64,000 nt of DNA from Nonomuraea typhae (GCF_009760925.1 NZ_VRLV01000004.1:250308-314307), one strand, 5' to 3'; positions 33,487 to 43,806 are shown, counted from the first letter of the stretch. The notes: a model not told the origin generated them from the sequence alone. Program-made: numbers and translations.

Positions 33487-34206
33487 TTACTTGATCATGC
33501 GGATGCTGATCGGGTAGCGGTAGTTCGCGCCCTTGTTGGTGGCGATGGCCGCCTGGATGTGGAAGATCAGCGAGACGACCCAGATCACCGGCAGCAGCAG
33601 GAAGCCGATGAGGATGATCGTGAGAATGCCCGCCACGAAGTAGCCGATGAACATGGTGAGCTGGAAGTTCAGCGCCTCGGCCGCCTGGTCGCGGACGTAG
33701 GGGGACTCGTCCTTCTTCATCAGGTAGATGATCAGCGGGCCGATCCACGACACCAGGAGGCCCAGCAGGTGGGCGACCATGGCCATCGTGGTGTCGTCGG
33801 TGCCGGGACGCGGGCCGTACACGCCGGGGGCGTGCGGTTGCTGCTGGGCGGCGGAGTAACCCGGCTGCGCGTAGCCGTAGCCGCCCTGGTCGTAGCCCTG
33901 GGGGCCCGAGGGCTGCTGGCCGTAGGGGTACCCGCCGGACTGCGGCTGGCCGTAGCCCGGCTGGCCGTACCCCTGCTGACCGTAGCCTTGCTGGGGGCCG
34001 GAGGGCTGGCCGTAGCCCTGCTGAGGACCCGAGGGCTGGCCGTAGCCCTGCTGGGGGCCGGACTGCTGGCCGTAACCCTGAGGGCCGGACTGCTGGCCGT
34101 ACCCTTGCTGAGGGCCGGACTGCTGGCCATAACCGGGCGGGAAGTCGGAGCGCTCCACACGGCGGGTCGCGTCGCCGTCCGGCTGCTGGGGGAAGTCCTG
34201 GCTCAT
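33487..34206 (-). CDS. DUF4870 membrane protein with Tyr-Gly-Gln repeat N-terminus
   Basis: 239 residues. Residues ~20-115 are a disordered repeat of [10 protein letters not shown] and [10 protein letters not shown] units. The C-terminal ~100 residues form the DUF4870 domain with three helices ([41 protein letters not shown]), the motif [17 protein letters not shown], and [12 protein letters not shown] at the end. The start is ATG 34206, overlapping the DUF3097 stop by 4 nt; GGAGG lies 4 nt before it. It is last gene of a coupled trio. The function of the domain is unknown. Confidence 0.85.
   Translation of the reverse strand: MSQDFPQQPDGDATRRVERSDFPPGYGQQSGPQQGYGQQSGPQGYGQQSGPQQGYGQPSGPQQGYGQPSGPQQGYGQQGYGQPGYGQPQSGGYPYGQQPSGPQGYDQGGYGYAQPGYSAAQQQPHAPGVYGPRPGTDDTTMAMVAHLLGLLVSWIGPLIIYLMKKDESPYVRDQAAEALNFQLTMFIGYFVAGILTIILIGFLLLPVIWVVSLIFHIQAAIATNKGANYRYPISIRMIK
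33870..34140. repeat. In-frame DNA repeats encoding YGQQSGPQQ units
   Basis: Roughly 27-33 bp units based on GGCCGTAGCCCTGCTGAGG and variants. They give the Tyr/Gln/Gly-rich head of the DUF4870 protein. Confidence 0.75.
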
Positions 34207-35036
34207 GATGCCTCCGTCACGAAGTCGATCAGTTCCTCGACCCGGCCGAGCAGCTCGGGTTCGAGGTCGGAATAGGTCGAGACGGCGCCCAGGATGCGCC
34301 GCCACGCCTCGGCCGGCTCCATGCGCCAGCCCAGAGCGGCGATCACGCCTTCCTTCCACGGCACCCCGCGCGGCACCTCGGGCCAGGCGGGGATGCGCAG
34401 CACGGACGGCTTGACCGCCTGCCAGATGTCGATGTAGGGATGTCCGACGATCAGCACGCCGGGCGAGCTGACCTGAGCGGCGATCCGGCTCTCCTTGGAG
34501 CCGGGCACCAGGTGGTCGACGAGGACGCCGAGCCGCCGCCCCTCGCCGGGGCCGAACTCCTCGACGATGGCCGGCAGGTCGTCCACGCCTTCCAGGTACT
34601 CCACGACCACGCCCTCGACCCGCAGGTCGTGGCCCCAGATCTTCTCCACCAGGGCGGCGTCGTGCACGCCCTCGACGTAGATGCGGCTCTCGCGGGCCAC
34701 CCTGGCCCGCAGCCCTTCGACCGCGATGGAGCCCGACGCGCTGCGCCGCGCCCCCTTCGCCGCGGGGGCGGGGGCGGGCCGCACCAGCGTCACCGGCCGG
34801 CCCTCCAGCAGGAAGGCCGCCGGAGCCAGCGGGAACAGCCGCCGCTTGCCGAAGCGGTCCTCGAGCGTGACGGCCTCCTTGTCGCAGCCCACCACGGCGC
34901 CGCAGAAGCCGCTGCCGGCGTCCTCCACGACCAGGTCGAGCTCCGCCGGGACCTGAGGGATCTTGCCCTTGCCCGGACGCCGCCAGTTCCCCGCCAGCAC
35001 ATCACCGTCGTACACACGGGGACCGTAGCAAATCAC
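34203..35036 (-). CDS. DUF3097 family protein
   Basis: 277 residues of an actinobacterial family without assigned function. Recognised by [21 protein letters not shown] followed by [16 protein letters not shown], then [25 protein letters not shown] with a Toprim-like EGxxD pattern, [28 protein letters not shown] and [17 protein letters not shown]. The acidic clusters suggest metal-dependent nucleic acid or phosphate chemistry, which is inference. It overlaps both neighbours by 4 nt, so it is translated together with two repeat-rich membrane proteins. Confidence 0.8.
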   Translation of the reverse strand: MICYGPRVYDGDVLAGNWRRPGKGKIPQVPAELDLVVEDAGSGFCGAVVGCDKEAVTLEDRFGKRRLFPLAPAAFLLEGRPVTLVRPAPAPAAKGARRSASGSIAVEGLRARVARESRIYVEGVHDAALVEKIWGHDLRVEGVVVEYLEGVDDLPAIVEEFGPGEGRRLGVLVDHLVPGSKESRIAAQVSSPGVLIVGHPYIDIWQAVKPSVLRIPAWPEVPRGVPWKEGVIAALGWRMEPAEAWRRILGAVSTYSDLEPELLGRVEELIDFVTEAS

Positions 35037-36097
35037 CCGCCCGCCGCGAGGCGCTTGCGGTGGCTGCCACGGCGTACCACGACCACGACCGTCCAGACGA
35101 TCGCGATCAGGACGCCGAGGGCGGGCAGCAGGAACAGCGCCGCGACGCCGCCCACGATGCCGCCGGCCGCCGTGGACAGGTCGCTGCCCACGCCGAAGCG
35201 GGTCGGCGCGCTGGGGTCGATCGTGCAGGTGACCTGGTAGTCACCCGCCGCAGGGGCGTTGATGAGCGCGATCAGCTCCCAGCTCGTGTCGTTGACCGTG
35301 ACCGTCTGGTTGGCCGGGACGTTGATCAGCTTGGCGTTGCCGTTGATCTGGCACTCCCAGCTCACCTGGGTGCCCCGGGTGAGGTAGAGCGCCGGGCGGT
35401 CACCCGGGTCGATCGTCACCGTGGACTGCTGGCCGGGCGCGAAGGAGCCGGACGGGGCCGCGCTCGTGACGCCGCCGGCGAGGCCGGTCACGAACACCAC
35501 GATCCCGGCGATCACGAACAGCACCGCCACACCCCAGGCCACGCCGACCCACATCAGCTTCGGGCGCAGCTGCTTCTTGTCCAGGTGGGCGGCGGGGAAG
35601 GGCTGCCCGCCGAACGGGGGCTGACCGTACTGCGGCTGCCCGTACTGAGGGCCAGAAGGCTGACCGTATTGGGGCCCCGAAGGCCGGCCGTACGGGAAGT
35701 CCGACGGCTGGCCGTATTGAGGGCCTGAAGGCTGGCCGTATTGAGGGCCTGAAGGCTGGCCGTACTGAGGGCCGGACGGCTGGCCGTACGGGGCATCCGA
35801 TGGCTGGCCGTACGGGGCATCCGATGGCTGGCCGTACGGGGGACCGGGCGGCGGGCCGTGCTGCGGTGGCGGGGCGTACGGCGGGCCGGATGGCGGCTGC
35901 CCGTACGGCGGGCCGGGCGGGGGCCCCTGCGACGGGCCTTGGGGAGGTCCCTGCGGTGGTCCCGGTGGGGGCCCGTACTGGGGCGGCTGATCCTGCTGCG
36001 GCGGAGGGCCGTACTGGGGCCCGCCGTGCGGCGGAGGCTCATACGGTGGCTGCTGAGGAGGCTGCCATCCTCCACCCTGCCGGGAATCTTCACTCAT
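35033..36097 (-). CDS. Membrane protein with long Pro/Tyr/Gln repeat N-terminus
   Basis: 354 residues. Residues ~10-175 are Pro-rich, with repeated PYGQPSD and PSGPQYGQ units. Then comes DKKQLRPKLMWVGVAWGVAVLFVIAGIVVF (helix 1), an extracytoplasmic domain with FAPGQQSTVTIDPGD and two Cys (WECQI and VTCTI) that could form a disulfide, and a C-terminal helix (LLPALGVLIAIVWTVVVVV) with a basic tail. The start ATG 36097 has no ribosome site. It is first gene of the trio with DUF3097 and DUF4870, and is divergent from hrcA with a CIRCE element between. Confidence 0.7.
   Translation of the reverse strand: MSEDSRQGGGWQPPQQPPYEPPPHGGPQYGPPPQQDQPPQYGPPPGPPQGPPQGPSQGPPPGPPYGQPPSGPPYAPPPQHGPPPGPPYGQPSDAPYGQPSDAPYGQPSGPQYGQPSGPQYGQPSGPQYGQPSDFPYGRPSGPQYGQPSGPQYGQPQYGQPPFGGQPFPAAHLDKKQLRPKLMWVGVAWGVAVLFVIAGIVVFVTGLAGGVTSAAPSGSFAPGQQSTVTIDPGDRPALYLTRGTQVSWECQINGNAKLINVPANQTVTVNDTSWELIALINAPAAGDYQVTCTIDPSAPTRFGVGSDLSTAAGGIVGGVAALFLLPALGVLIAIVWTVVVVVRRGSHRKRLAAGG
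35640..35850. repeat. In-frame repeats encoding PSGPQYGQ units
   Basis: Tandem ~24-30 bp units around GGCTGGCCGTACTGAGGGCC and the duplicated GGGGCATCCGATGGCTGGCC. The same amino-acid theme appears in the DUF4870 gene two positions downstream. Confidence 0.75.
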
Positions 36098-36174
36098 AAC
36101 GGCCAGTGTGGCCGCACCCGCTTGCCGTCCGCTAGCACGAGGATTATCGCACCTTGTGGGCGAGAGCCGTACAC

Positions 36175-36201
36175 TTGGCACTCGGGAACACAGAGTGCCA
36201 G
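36175..36201. promoter_or_regulatory. CIRCE element, HrcA operator
   Basis: TTGGCACTC, 9 bp, GAGTGCCAG. It matches the CIRCE layout (TTAGCACTC-N9-GAGTGCTAA) with 8 of 9 self-complementary pairs, and lies 39 bp upstream of hrcA. Confidence 0.9.
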
Positions 36202-36240
36202 ACCTGGCGTTTCCCGAGGGAAGAGGCAGGAGGTGCACAC

Positions 36241-37254
36241 GTGCTCGACGATCGGAAACTCGCGGTGCTCCGCGCCATTGTCGAGGACTACGTGTCCACC
36301 AACGAACCGGTGGGCTCGAAGGCCCTGGCCGAGCGCCACAATCTCAAGGTCTCCCCTGCGACGGTCAGGAACGACATGGCCGCGCTGGAGGAGGAGGGGT
36401 ACATCACCCAGCCGCACACCAGCGCGGGCAGGGTGCCGACCGACAAGGGCTACCGGCTCTTCGTCGACCGGCTCTCGCAGATCAAGCCGCTGTCGGCGGC
36501 CGAGCGCAGGGCCATCGAGACGTTCCTGGCCGGGGCGGTGGACCTCGACGACGTGGTCACCCGCACGGTTCGGCTGCTGGCACAGCTGACCAGGCAGGTC
36601 GCGGTGGTGCAGTATCCGACGCTGACGCGCTCCACCGTGCGCCACGTCGAGCTGGTGCCGCTGAGCGAGCGGCGGATCATGCTCGTGCTCATCACCAACA
36701 CCGGCCGCGTCGAGCAGCGTGCGGTGGAGCTGCCCGAGGTGATCGACGACCTCCGGATCGCGCACCTGCGGGCGGTGCTCAACGCCTGTCTCGACGGGTG
36801 TGGGCTGGCCGAGGTCCCCGAGCTGGTGGCCGACCTGCCGGAACGGCTGCCGGTGGGGGACCGCCCGGCCGCCGCCACCATCCTGTCGGTCCTGCTGGAA
36901 ACGCTCGTCGAACGGCATGACGAGAAGATCGTGTTCGCGGGCGCGGCCAACCTGGCCGGCGCCGACTTCGCCAGTGGCCTGCGCGCCGTGCTCGAAGCAC
37001 TTGAGGAGCAGGTCGTGCTCATGCGCCTGCTCGGCGAGACGACATCGGACACCCCGAGCGCGCTCACCGTGCGCATCGGAGCGGAAAACCCCTACCTCCA
37101 CGGCACGTCGATCGTCGCCACCGGATACGGTTCAGGTGATCAGCAACTGGCTCGGCTGGGCGTCCTCGGCCCCACGAGGATGGACTACCCGGTGACGATG
37201 GGCGCCGTGCGCGCAGTGGCACGCTACGTCAGCCAGATCCTGGCTGCTTCTTAA
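36241..37254 (+). CDS. hrcA: Heat-inducible transcription repressor HrcA
   Basis: 337 residues. The N-terminal winged helix reads [22 protein letters not shown] and [18 protein letters not shown], with the wing [16 protein letters not shown]. The C-terminal GAF-like dimerisation domain ends [24 protein letters not shown]. HrcA binds CIRCE and is refolded by the chaperonin, coupling repression to folding stress. The start is GTG 36241 with AGGAGG upstream; the frame is open further upstream across the CIRCE without HrcA sequence. CIRCE in its own promoter implies autoregulation together with dnaJ. Confidence 0.95.
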   Translation: MLDDRKLAVLRAIVEDYVSTNEPVGSKALAERHNLKVSPATVRNDMAALEEEGYITQPHTSAGRVPTDKGYRLFVDRLSQIKPLSAAERRAIETFLAGAVDLDDVVTRTVRLLAQLTRQVAVVQYPTLTRSTVRHVELVPLSERRIMLVLITNTGRVEQRAVELPEVIDDLRIAHLRAVLNACLDGCGLAEVPELVADLPERLPVGDRPAAATILSVLLETLVERHDEKIVFAGAANLAGADFASGLRAVLEALEEQVVLMRLLGETTSDTPSALTVRIGAENPYLHGTSIVATGYGSGDQQLARLGVLGPTRMDYPVTMGAVRAVARYVSQILAAS

Positions 37255-37265
37255 GAGGTCGATAA

Positions 37266-38405
37266 GTGGCAAACAGCGACTACTACAGCACCCTCGGGGT
37301 GCGCCGTGACGCCAGTCAGGACGAGATCAAGAAGGCATATCGCCGGCTGGCCCGTGAGCTGCACCCGGACGTGAACCCCGATCCTGCGACGCAGGAGCGC
37401 TTCAAGGAGATCACGCAGGCGTACGAGGTGCTGTCCGACCCGCAGAAGCGGCAGATGTACGACCTCGGCGGCGACCCCTTCAGCGCCGCCGGCGCGGGTG
37501 CGGGCGCGGGCGGGTTCGGCCAGGGTTTCCCCTTCAGCGACATCATGGACGCCTTCTTCGGTACGGCCGGCGGCGGGCGCGGCCCGCGCCCGCGTGCCCG
37601 CAGGGGGCGCAACGCCACCATCCGGGTCGAGCTGGACCTGCGCGAGGCCGCCTTCGGCACCACGCGCGAGCTGGTGGTCGACACGGCCGTCCTGTGTGAC
37701 GTCTGCCAGGGCGCCGGCGCCGCCCCCGGCACGCACCCCGACACGTGTGACATGTGCAACGGCCGCGGCGAGGTCTCCCAGGTGACGCGCTCGTTCCTGG
37801 GCCAGGTCATGACCTCGCGGCCGTGCCCCCAGTGCCAGGGCTACGGCAGCATCATCCGCAACCCGTGCCTGGAGTGCTCGGGCGAGGGCCGCGTGCGGAC
37901 CCGCCGGACCATCAAGGTCCGCATCCCCCCGGGCGTCGAGGGCGGCACCCACATCCAGCTCGCCGGCGAGGGCGAGATCGGCCCCGGCGGCGGCCCGCCC
38001 GGAGACCTCTTCCTGGAGATCACCGAACGCCCGCACGAGATCTTCGAACGGCACGGCGACGACCTCCACTGCACCGTCCAGATCCCGATGACCGCCGCTT
38101 CGCTCGGCACCGTGCTGTCGGTGGAGACGCTCGACGGTCCCGAGGAGATCGACGTGCGGCCGGGCACGCAGTCCGGCCAGGTGATCACCATGTTCGGCCG
38201 GGGCGTGCAGCGGCTCAACGACCCGGGCCGCGGCGACCTGCTCATCCACGTCAACGTCGAGACCCCCGCGCGCCTCGACCCGGCGCAGGAGGAGCTTCTG
38301 CGCGAGCTGGCCAAGCTGCGCGGCGAGGAGCGCCCGCCGGGCAAGTTCGCACCGGGCCAGCAGGGCTTCTTCTCCCGCCTGCGGGACGCGTTCAACGGAC
38401 GCTGA
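37266..38405 (+). CDS. dnaJ: Chaperone protein DnaJ (type I Hsp40)
   Basis: 379 residues. The J domain is residues 1-70 with HPD at 33-35. A Gly/Phe-rich segment ([14 protein letters not shown]) follows, then a zinc-binding centre with four CxxCxGxG repeats ([32 protein letters not shown]) and a substrate-binding C-terminal domain. It stimulates DnaK. Starting at GTG 37266, 11 bp after hrcA with GAGG upstream, it belongs to the CIRCE-controlled operon. Actinobacteria usually have a second dnaJ next to dnaK; this is the hrcA-linked one. Confidence 0.96.
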   Translation: MANSDYYSTLGVRRDASQDEIKKAYRRLARELHPDVNPDPATQERFKEITQAYEVLSDPQKRQMYDLGGDPFSAAGAGAGAGGFGQGFPFSDIMDAFFGTAGGGRGPRPRARRGRNATIRVELDLREAAFGTTRELVVDTAVLCDVCQGAGAAPGTHPDTCDMCNGRGEVSQVTRSFLGQVMTSRPCPQCQGYGSIIRNPCLECSGEGRVRTRRTIKVRIPPGVEGGTHIQLAGEGEIGPGGGPPGDLFLEITERPHEIFERHGDDLHCTVQIPMTAASLGTVLSVETLDGPEEIDVRPGTQSGQVITMFGRGVQRLNDPGRGDLLIHVNVETPARLDPAQEELLRELAKLRGEERPPGKFAPGQQGFFSRLRDAFNGR

Positions 38406-38435
38406 GTTCTTCTTGTACGGCGAGCGGGGGCGGCC

Positions 38436-39167
38436 TTGAGCGTTCCGGTGTTCCTTGCCGAGCGCGCGGCGTTCGGCGGCGGCGAGCTGGTGCTGGACGG
38501 CCCGGAGGGGCGGCACGCGGCGACGGTCCGGCGGTTGCGGGCCGGCGAGCGGGTCGATCTCACCGACGGGGCGGGGGCGGTGGCCGAGTGCGTGGTGCGC
38601 GCGGCCGACAAGGACCGGCTCCTGCTCGACGTGCTCGACCGGTACGAGGTGCCGGCGCCCAGCCCCAGGGTCGTGGTCGTCCAGGGGCTGCCCAAGGGCG
38701 ACCGGGGCGAGCTGGCGGTCGAGATGATGACCGAGGCCGGGGTGGACCGGATCGTGCCGTGGCCGGCCGCGCGCAGCATCACGCAGTGGAAGGGCGACAA
38801 GGTCGCCAAGGCGCTGGGCAAGTGGCGGGCCACCGCGCGGGAGGCGGGCAAGCAGGCCAGGCGCTTCCACCAGGCGGAGGTGGCAGAGCCGGCCTCGACG
38901 GCGCAGGTCGTCGCCCTGCTGGGGGCGGCGGCGCTGGGGCTGGTGCTGCACGAGGAGGCGGCCGAGCCGTTGTCACGGGCCGCGCTGCCCTCCGGCGGGG
39001 ACATCGTGCTCGTGGTCGGGCCAGAAGGCGGGATCACCGAGGAGGAACTGGCCGCGTTCCGGGCGGCGGGAGCCGTACCCGCTCTGCTGGGACCCACGGT
39101 GCTGCGGACGTCCACGGCTGGGGTGGCGGCGGCGTCGGTGCTGATGGCGCGCACCGGGCGCTGGTAG
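38436..39167 (+). CDS. rsmE: 16S rRNA (uracil1498-N3)-methyltransferase
   Basis: 243 residues of the SPOUT methyltransferase family. The N-terminal PUA-like domain carries GPEGRHAATVRRLRAGERVDL. The knotted C-terminal domain has LPKGDRGELAVEMMTEAGVDRIVPW, the SAM loop LVVGPEGGITEEEL and LGPTVLRTSTAGVAAASVL. The start is TTG 38436 after a G-rich ribosome site. It follows dnaJ by 30 bp and is probably in the same operon. Confidence 0.93.
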   Translation: MSVPVFLAERAAFGGGELVLDGPEGRHAATVRRLRAGERVDLTDGAGAVAECVVRAADKDRLLLDVLDRYEVPAPSPRVVVVQGLPKGDRGELAVEMMTEAGVDRIVPWPAARSITQWKGDKVAKALGKWRATAREAGKQARRFHQAEVAEPASTAQVVALLGAAALGLVLHEEAAEPLSRAALPSGGDIVLVVGPEGGITEEELAAFRAAGAVPALLGPTVLRTSTAGVAAASVLMARTGRW

Positions 39168-39171
39168 GCGC

Positions 39172-39801
39172 TCAGCCCACCTGGTTGTCGGTGAGCGGCG
39201 TGGCCAGCTCGGTGGGCGGCACCGGCGGCGAGTCGTCGGGCGGGCACTCCTCGGGCGGGCAGCTTCCCGTCGGGGACGGCGACTCGCTGGTCCTGGGCGT
39301 CGGCGACGTCGCCGTGGGCTCGGGGCAGTCGTCGAGCTCGGCGGCGTCGGGCGAGGAGGGGCACGGGGTCGGCGTGGGCGTGGGCGACGGCGACGGCTTG
39401 GCGGTGGACTTGGCGGACTCGGTGGGCTGGTGCTCCGGCTGGGCCGGCGTCGGGTCCGGCGGGACCACGGCGGGCTGGGACTTGACGGGGTCGCTGGGCT
39501 CCAGGGGGCGCTTGGTGGAGGAGTTGTCCGGCTGGGTGGTGGAGTCCTCCATCGGCTGGATCTGGGTGGGCGTGATGACCCGCTCCCGAAGCGACGGGAC
39601 CACCATGACGACGGTGCCCGCGACCAGTACGGCACTCACCGCGGCGGCGCCGATGCGCCACCAGAACACGCCGCGCACGCCCCGCCGCTCGATGCGGTCG
39701 CGGATGATCTCCAGGCCGTCCGGAGAAGGCACCACCGCGTCCGCCTCCGCGCGGAGCACACGGCGCAGAATGTCGCCGTACTCGTCGGGGGACTGGGTCA
39801 T
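39172..39801 (-). CDS. Membrane-anchored partner of the sigma factor (putative anti-sigma)
   Basis: 209 residues. A short cytoplasmic N-terminus (residues 1-46, with ILRRVLRAEADAVVPSPDGLEIIRDRI) precedes one membrane helix (47-68). The ~140-residue outer part is Pro/Ser/Thr/Glu-rich, with four Cys in its distal half and a PSPTPTPTP stretch. It overlaps the sigma gene by 4 nt (ATGA). The position and layout suggest an anti-sigma factor, but the cytoplasmic part is short and lacks a visible HxxxCxxC zinc motif. Confidence 0.65.
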   Translation of the reverse strand: MTQSPDEYGDILRRVLRAEADAVVPSPDGLEIIRDRIERRGVRGVFWWRIGAAAVSAVLVAGTVVMVVPSLRERVITPTQIQPMEDSTTQPDNSSTKRPLEPSDPVKSQPAVVPPDPTPAQPEHQPTESAKSTAKPSPSPTPTPTPCPSSPDAAELDDCPEPTATSPTPRTSESPSPTGSCPPEECPPDDSPPVPPTELATPLTDNQVG

Positions 39802-40421
39802 GACATTTTCTCCAGAACGGATCGCAAGGCGGCCATGCCACGTGCGGTGTGGCTCTTGACCGCGCCCTTGCTGATGCCCATGGCGTGGGCTATCTCAGCC
39901 TCGGACAGATCACCGTAGTAACGGAGGACCAGGGCCTCTCTCTGACGGGTGGGCAGCGCTCGTAACGCCTCGATGACGGCGGAGCGCTCCAGCTCGCCGA
40001 TCGCGCCGTTCTCGGCGCTCGGGGCGTCCGGCAGGCCCTTGGGCGCGTACTTCTCGACGACCGCTCGGTGACGCAGCACGGAACGGGACCGGTTGACGAC
40101 AGATTGGCGCAGGTAGGCGAGTGCCTTGTCGGGGTCACGCAGTCTGCGCCAGGCGCCATGGATGGCGACGAACGCGTCCTGCACGACTTCCTCCGCGGTT
40201 GCTATGTCGCGCACAAGCAACACGGCGAGACGAACCAATGACCGAAAGTGCGCACTGTACAACGCGGTCACGGCCATGTCGGCGTCCCATCCGACTGGCA
40301 CCGCCCCCAACGACCTGTCGGCCAGAAGGGTTTCGGTGGTCACATCGATAGGACGCTCGGCCTTCCCGGTGGGTTTACGCTCTTCCGGTTCTGGAGGAAT
40401 TCCCGGTTCCTTGGGGTGCAT
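39798..40421 (-). CDS. ECF-type sigma factor (SigE-like family)
   Basis: 207 residues. Region 2 is ALYSAHFRSLVRLAVLLVRDIATAEEVVQDAFVAIHGAW (about residues 53-91) and region 4 is LPTRQREALVLRYYGDLSEAEIAHAMGISKGAVKSHTARG (about 155-195). A ~45-residue N-terminal extension precedes region 2. Start ATG 40421; no ribosome site is obvious. The downstream membrane protein is its probable regulator. The target promoters cannot be read from here. Confidence 0.9.
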   Translation of the reverse strand: MHPKEPGIPPEPEERKPTGKAERPIDVTTETLLADRSLGAVPVGWDADMAVTALYSAHFRSLVRLAVLLVRDIATAEEVVQDAFVAIHGAWRRLRDPDKALAYLRQSVVNRSRSVLRHRAVVEKYAPKGLPDAPSAENGAIGELERSAVIEALRALPTRQREALVLRYYGDLSEAEIAHAMGISKGAVKSHTARGMAALRSVLEKMS

Positions 40422-40562
40422 TACCCAGTCGTGTCCTCGCCAGGTGGCCTCGACCGAGCCAGTTTTGTCTTATTGTGCTGAAGTGTCGCACACAAACCCT
40501 AACCGCAGGGATCACCCGGCGCACGGTACGCCGGATTACCGATTGGCAACGGGTCGCCTCGC

Positions 40563-40568
40563 TAGGGT
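40563..40568 (+). promoter_or_regulatory. -10 element TAGGGT of the HIT gene (leaderless type)
   Basis: TAGGGT lies 6 nt before the GTG at 40575. TTGGCA at 40543-40548 could be the -35, with a short 14-bp spacer. There is no ribosome site. Confidence 0.5.
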
Positions 40569-40574
40569 ACTCCC

Positions 40575-40919
40575 GTGACCGACTGCCTCTTCTGCAAGAT
40601 CGTGGCCAAGGAGATCCCCGCCGACGTCGTCCTCGAGACGGACCGCACCCTGGCCTTCCGCGACATCAACCCGCAGGCGCCCATGCACGTGCTGGTCATT
40701 CCCAAGGAGCATCACGCCAACGCCGCCGAGCTGGCCGTGGCCGACGACGGGCTGGCCGACGACGTGCTCAAGACCGCCCACGAGGTGGCCGTGCGGGAGG
40801 GCGTGGCCGAGACCGGCTATCGCGTGGTGTTCAACACCGGCCCCGGCGCCGGGCAGACGGTCTTCCACGTGCACGCCCATGTTCTCGGCGGGCGCAACCT
40901 GACCTGGCCGCCCGGCTGA
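40575..40919 (+). CDS. HIT family nucleotide hydrolase
   Basis: 114 residues, the HINT branch: DCLFCKIVAKEIPADVV with a CxxC zinc pair, APMHVLVIPKEHH, YRVVFNTGPGAGQTVFHVHAHVLGG with the His-x-His-x-His triad (nucleophile in HAH). It hydrolyses nucleoside phosphoramidates such as AMP-lysine. The start is GTG 40575 with a -10 box 6 nt upstream. It lies upstream of phoH, as in many actinobacteria. Confidence 0.93.
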   Translation: MTDCLFCKIVAKEIPADVVLETDRTLAFRDINPQAPMHVLVIPKEHHANAAELAVADDGLADDVLKTAHEVAVREGVAETGYRVVFNTGPGAGQTVFHVHAHVLGGRNLTWPPG

Positions 40920-40989
40920 TATTGACGCGAGCCTTCTGGCAGCTCCCGGCTACGATGGGGCCAGAGAAGATACACCCCGAAATGAGACC

Positions 40990-41018
40990 GGGAGGCATCA
41001 GGCCCTAGGGCCTGACCC
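40990..41018 (+). promoter_or_regulatory. phoH ribosome site separated from the start by a perfect palindrome
   Basis: GGGAGG lies at 40990-40995. Then come 2 nt, the palindrome TCAGGCCCTAGGGCCTGA (40998-41015) and 3 nt before ATG 41019. The linear Shine-Dalgarno spacing is 23 nt, which is too long; if the 7-bp stem with CTAG loop forms, it falls to about 5 nt. An in-frame TGA at 41013 excludes an earlier start. Confidence 0.6.
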
Positions 41019-42055
<1,037 letters not shown>

Positions 42056-42059
<4 letters not shown>

Positions 42060-42532
42060 CCATAGAGATCAACAACGAGTCGGGTGACGAGGTCGACGAG
42101 GAACGGCTCGTCGCCCTCGCCACCCACGTGCTCGGCGAGATGGGCATCAACCCGCTCGCCGAGCTGTCCATCCTGATCGTGGACGAGGGCACCATGGCCG
42201 ACCTCCACGAGAAGTGGATGGGCGAGCCCGGTCCCACGGACGTGCTCGCCTTCCCGATGGACGAGCTGCGCCCCGGCGGCGGGGCGCGCGGCGACTCCGA
42301 GAGCCCGGCCGACCCCGGGCTGCTCGGCGACGTCGTGCTCTGCCCGCCGGTCGCGGCCAGGCAGGCCGAGCAGGCCGGCCACAGCGCCCGTGAGGAACTG
42401 GAGCTGCTGTGCACGCACGGCATCCTCCACCTGCTCGGCTACGACCACGCCGAGCCAGAGGAGCACAAGGAGATGTTCGGGCTGCAGGCCCAGCTTCTCG
42501 CGTCGTGGAAAGAGGTGCGCGTCCAGCGGTGA
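42056..42532 (+). CDS. ybeY: Endoribonuclease YbeY (16S rRNA maturation)
   Basis: 158 residues. The zinc-binding HGILHLLGYDH (H-x3-H-x5-H) is near residues 122-132; ELSILIVDEGTMADLHEKWMG and PTDVLAFPMDE are conserved family segments. It participates in 16S rRNA 3' end processing and ribosome quality control. The family zinc metallohydrolase core is complete. It is coupled by 4-nt overlaps on both sides. Confidence 0.95.
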
Positions 42533-43806
42533 ACGGCTGGTTGCCTCTGGCCATCGTCCTCGTGGTGATCGCCGGCCTGATCGCCAGCGCGGAGACCGCG
42601 CTGACCCGCATCTCCCGGGTGCGGGCGGAGGAGTTCGTGCGCGAGGGCAAGCGGGGGGCCAAACGGCTGCAGGACATCGTCACCGACCCGTCCGGCTCCC
42701 TCAATCTGCTCCTGCTGCTGCGGCTGAGCTGCGAGCTGGTCGCCACGGTGATCGTGACGCTGCTGTTCATCGACGTTCAGGGCGATCAGGGCTGGGCCTA
42801 CGTGAGCGCCGCCGCGGTCATGATCGTGGTGAGCTACGTGATCGTCGGCGTCATGCCCCGCACGCTGGGCCGCCAGCACGCCGAGCCGATCGCGCTGGCC
42901 GGCGCGCCCGTCGTCTACGGCCTGACCAAGATCTTCGGCCCGCTGCCCAAGCTGCTCATCCTGCTCGGCAACGCGCTGACGCCGGGCAAGGGCTTCCGGG
43001 AGGGCCCGTTCACCTCCGAGGCCGAGCTGCGCGACCTGGTGGACCTGGCCGAGGAGCGCCGGGTCATCGAGCCGGACGAGCGGGAGATGATCCACTCGGT
43101 CTTCGAGCTCGGTGACACGCTGGTGCGCGAGGTGATGGTGCCGCGCACCGACATGGTCTTCATCGAGCGCGGCAAGACGCTGGACCAGACGCTCTCCCTG
43201 CACCTGCGCAGCGGTTTCTCGCGCATCCCGGTGGTCGGGGAGAACGAGGACGACGTCATCGGCATCGCCTACCTCAAGGACATCACCCGGCGCGTGCACG
43301 AAAGCGGCGAGGGCACCGACAAGGTCGAGTCGATCATGCGCCCGGCGACCTATGTGCCGGAGTCCAAGCCGGCCGACCAGTTGCTGCGGGAGATGCAGGC
43401 CAGGCGGATCCATTTGGCGATCGTCATCGACGAGTACGGCGGGACCGCCGGGCTGGTCACGATCGAGGACGTCCTGGAGGAGATCGTCGGCGAGATCACC
43501 GACGAGTACGACCAGGAGGCGCCCCGGGTCGAGGCGATGTCCGACGGCGCGATGCGGGTGACCGCCCGCATGCCGGTGGACGAGCTGGGTGAGCTGTTCG
43601 ACACCGAGATCGAGGTGGACGACGTCGAGACCGTCGGCGGGCTGCTCGCCCACGCGCTGGGCCGGGTGCCGATCGCCGGCTCGCACGCCGAGGTGGCAGG
43701 TCTGCAACTGACGGCCGAGAGCCTGGCCGGGCGGCGCAACCGGATCAGTACCGTCGTGGTGCGACGGTCCGGTACCGAGGCCGGCGACGAGGCCGGGCAG
43801 GAGTGA
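42529..43806 (+). CDS. CorC/HlyC-type membrane protein (CNNM and CBS pair domains)
   Basis: 425 residues. The N-terminal CNNM domain (residues 1-~190) has four hydrophobic segments, starting LPLAIVLVVIAGLIASAETALTRISR. Two CBS domains follow (VMVPRTDMVFIE to GIAYLKDI, then IMRPATYVPE to LVTIEDVLEEIVGEI), then a C-terminal CorC_HlyC domain (VTARMPVDELGELF, TVGGLLAHALGRVP). It is probably involved in Mg/Co homeostasis. The start GTG 42529 overlaps ybeY (GTGA). Confidence 0.92.
   Translation: MNGWLPLAIVLVVIAGLIASAETALTRISRVRAEEFVREGKRGAKRLQDIVTDPSGSLNLLLLLRLSCELVATVIVTLLFIDVQGDQGWAYVSAAAVMIVVSYVIVGVMPRTLGRQHAEPIALAGAPVVYGLTKIFGPLPKLLILLGNALTPGKGFREGPFTSEAELRDLVDLAEERRVIEPDEREMIHSVFELGDTLVREVMVPRTDMVFIERGKTLDQTLSLHLRSGFSRIPVVGENEDDVIGIAYLKDITRRVHESGEGTDKVESIMRPATYVPESKPADQLLREMQARRIHLAIVIDEYGGTAGLVTIEDVLEEIVGEITDEYDQEAPRVEAMSDGAMRVTARMPVDELGELFDTEIEVDDVETVGGLLAHALGRVPIAGSHAEVAGLQLTAESLAGRRNRISTVVVRRSGTEAGDEAGQE

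Noticed and set aside
40922..40956. TTGACG and TACGAT as promoter of phoH
   Set aside because: The spacer is 23 bp, too long for a standard promoter; they may belong to separate elements.
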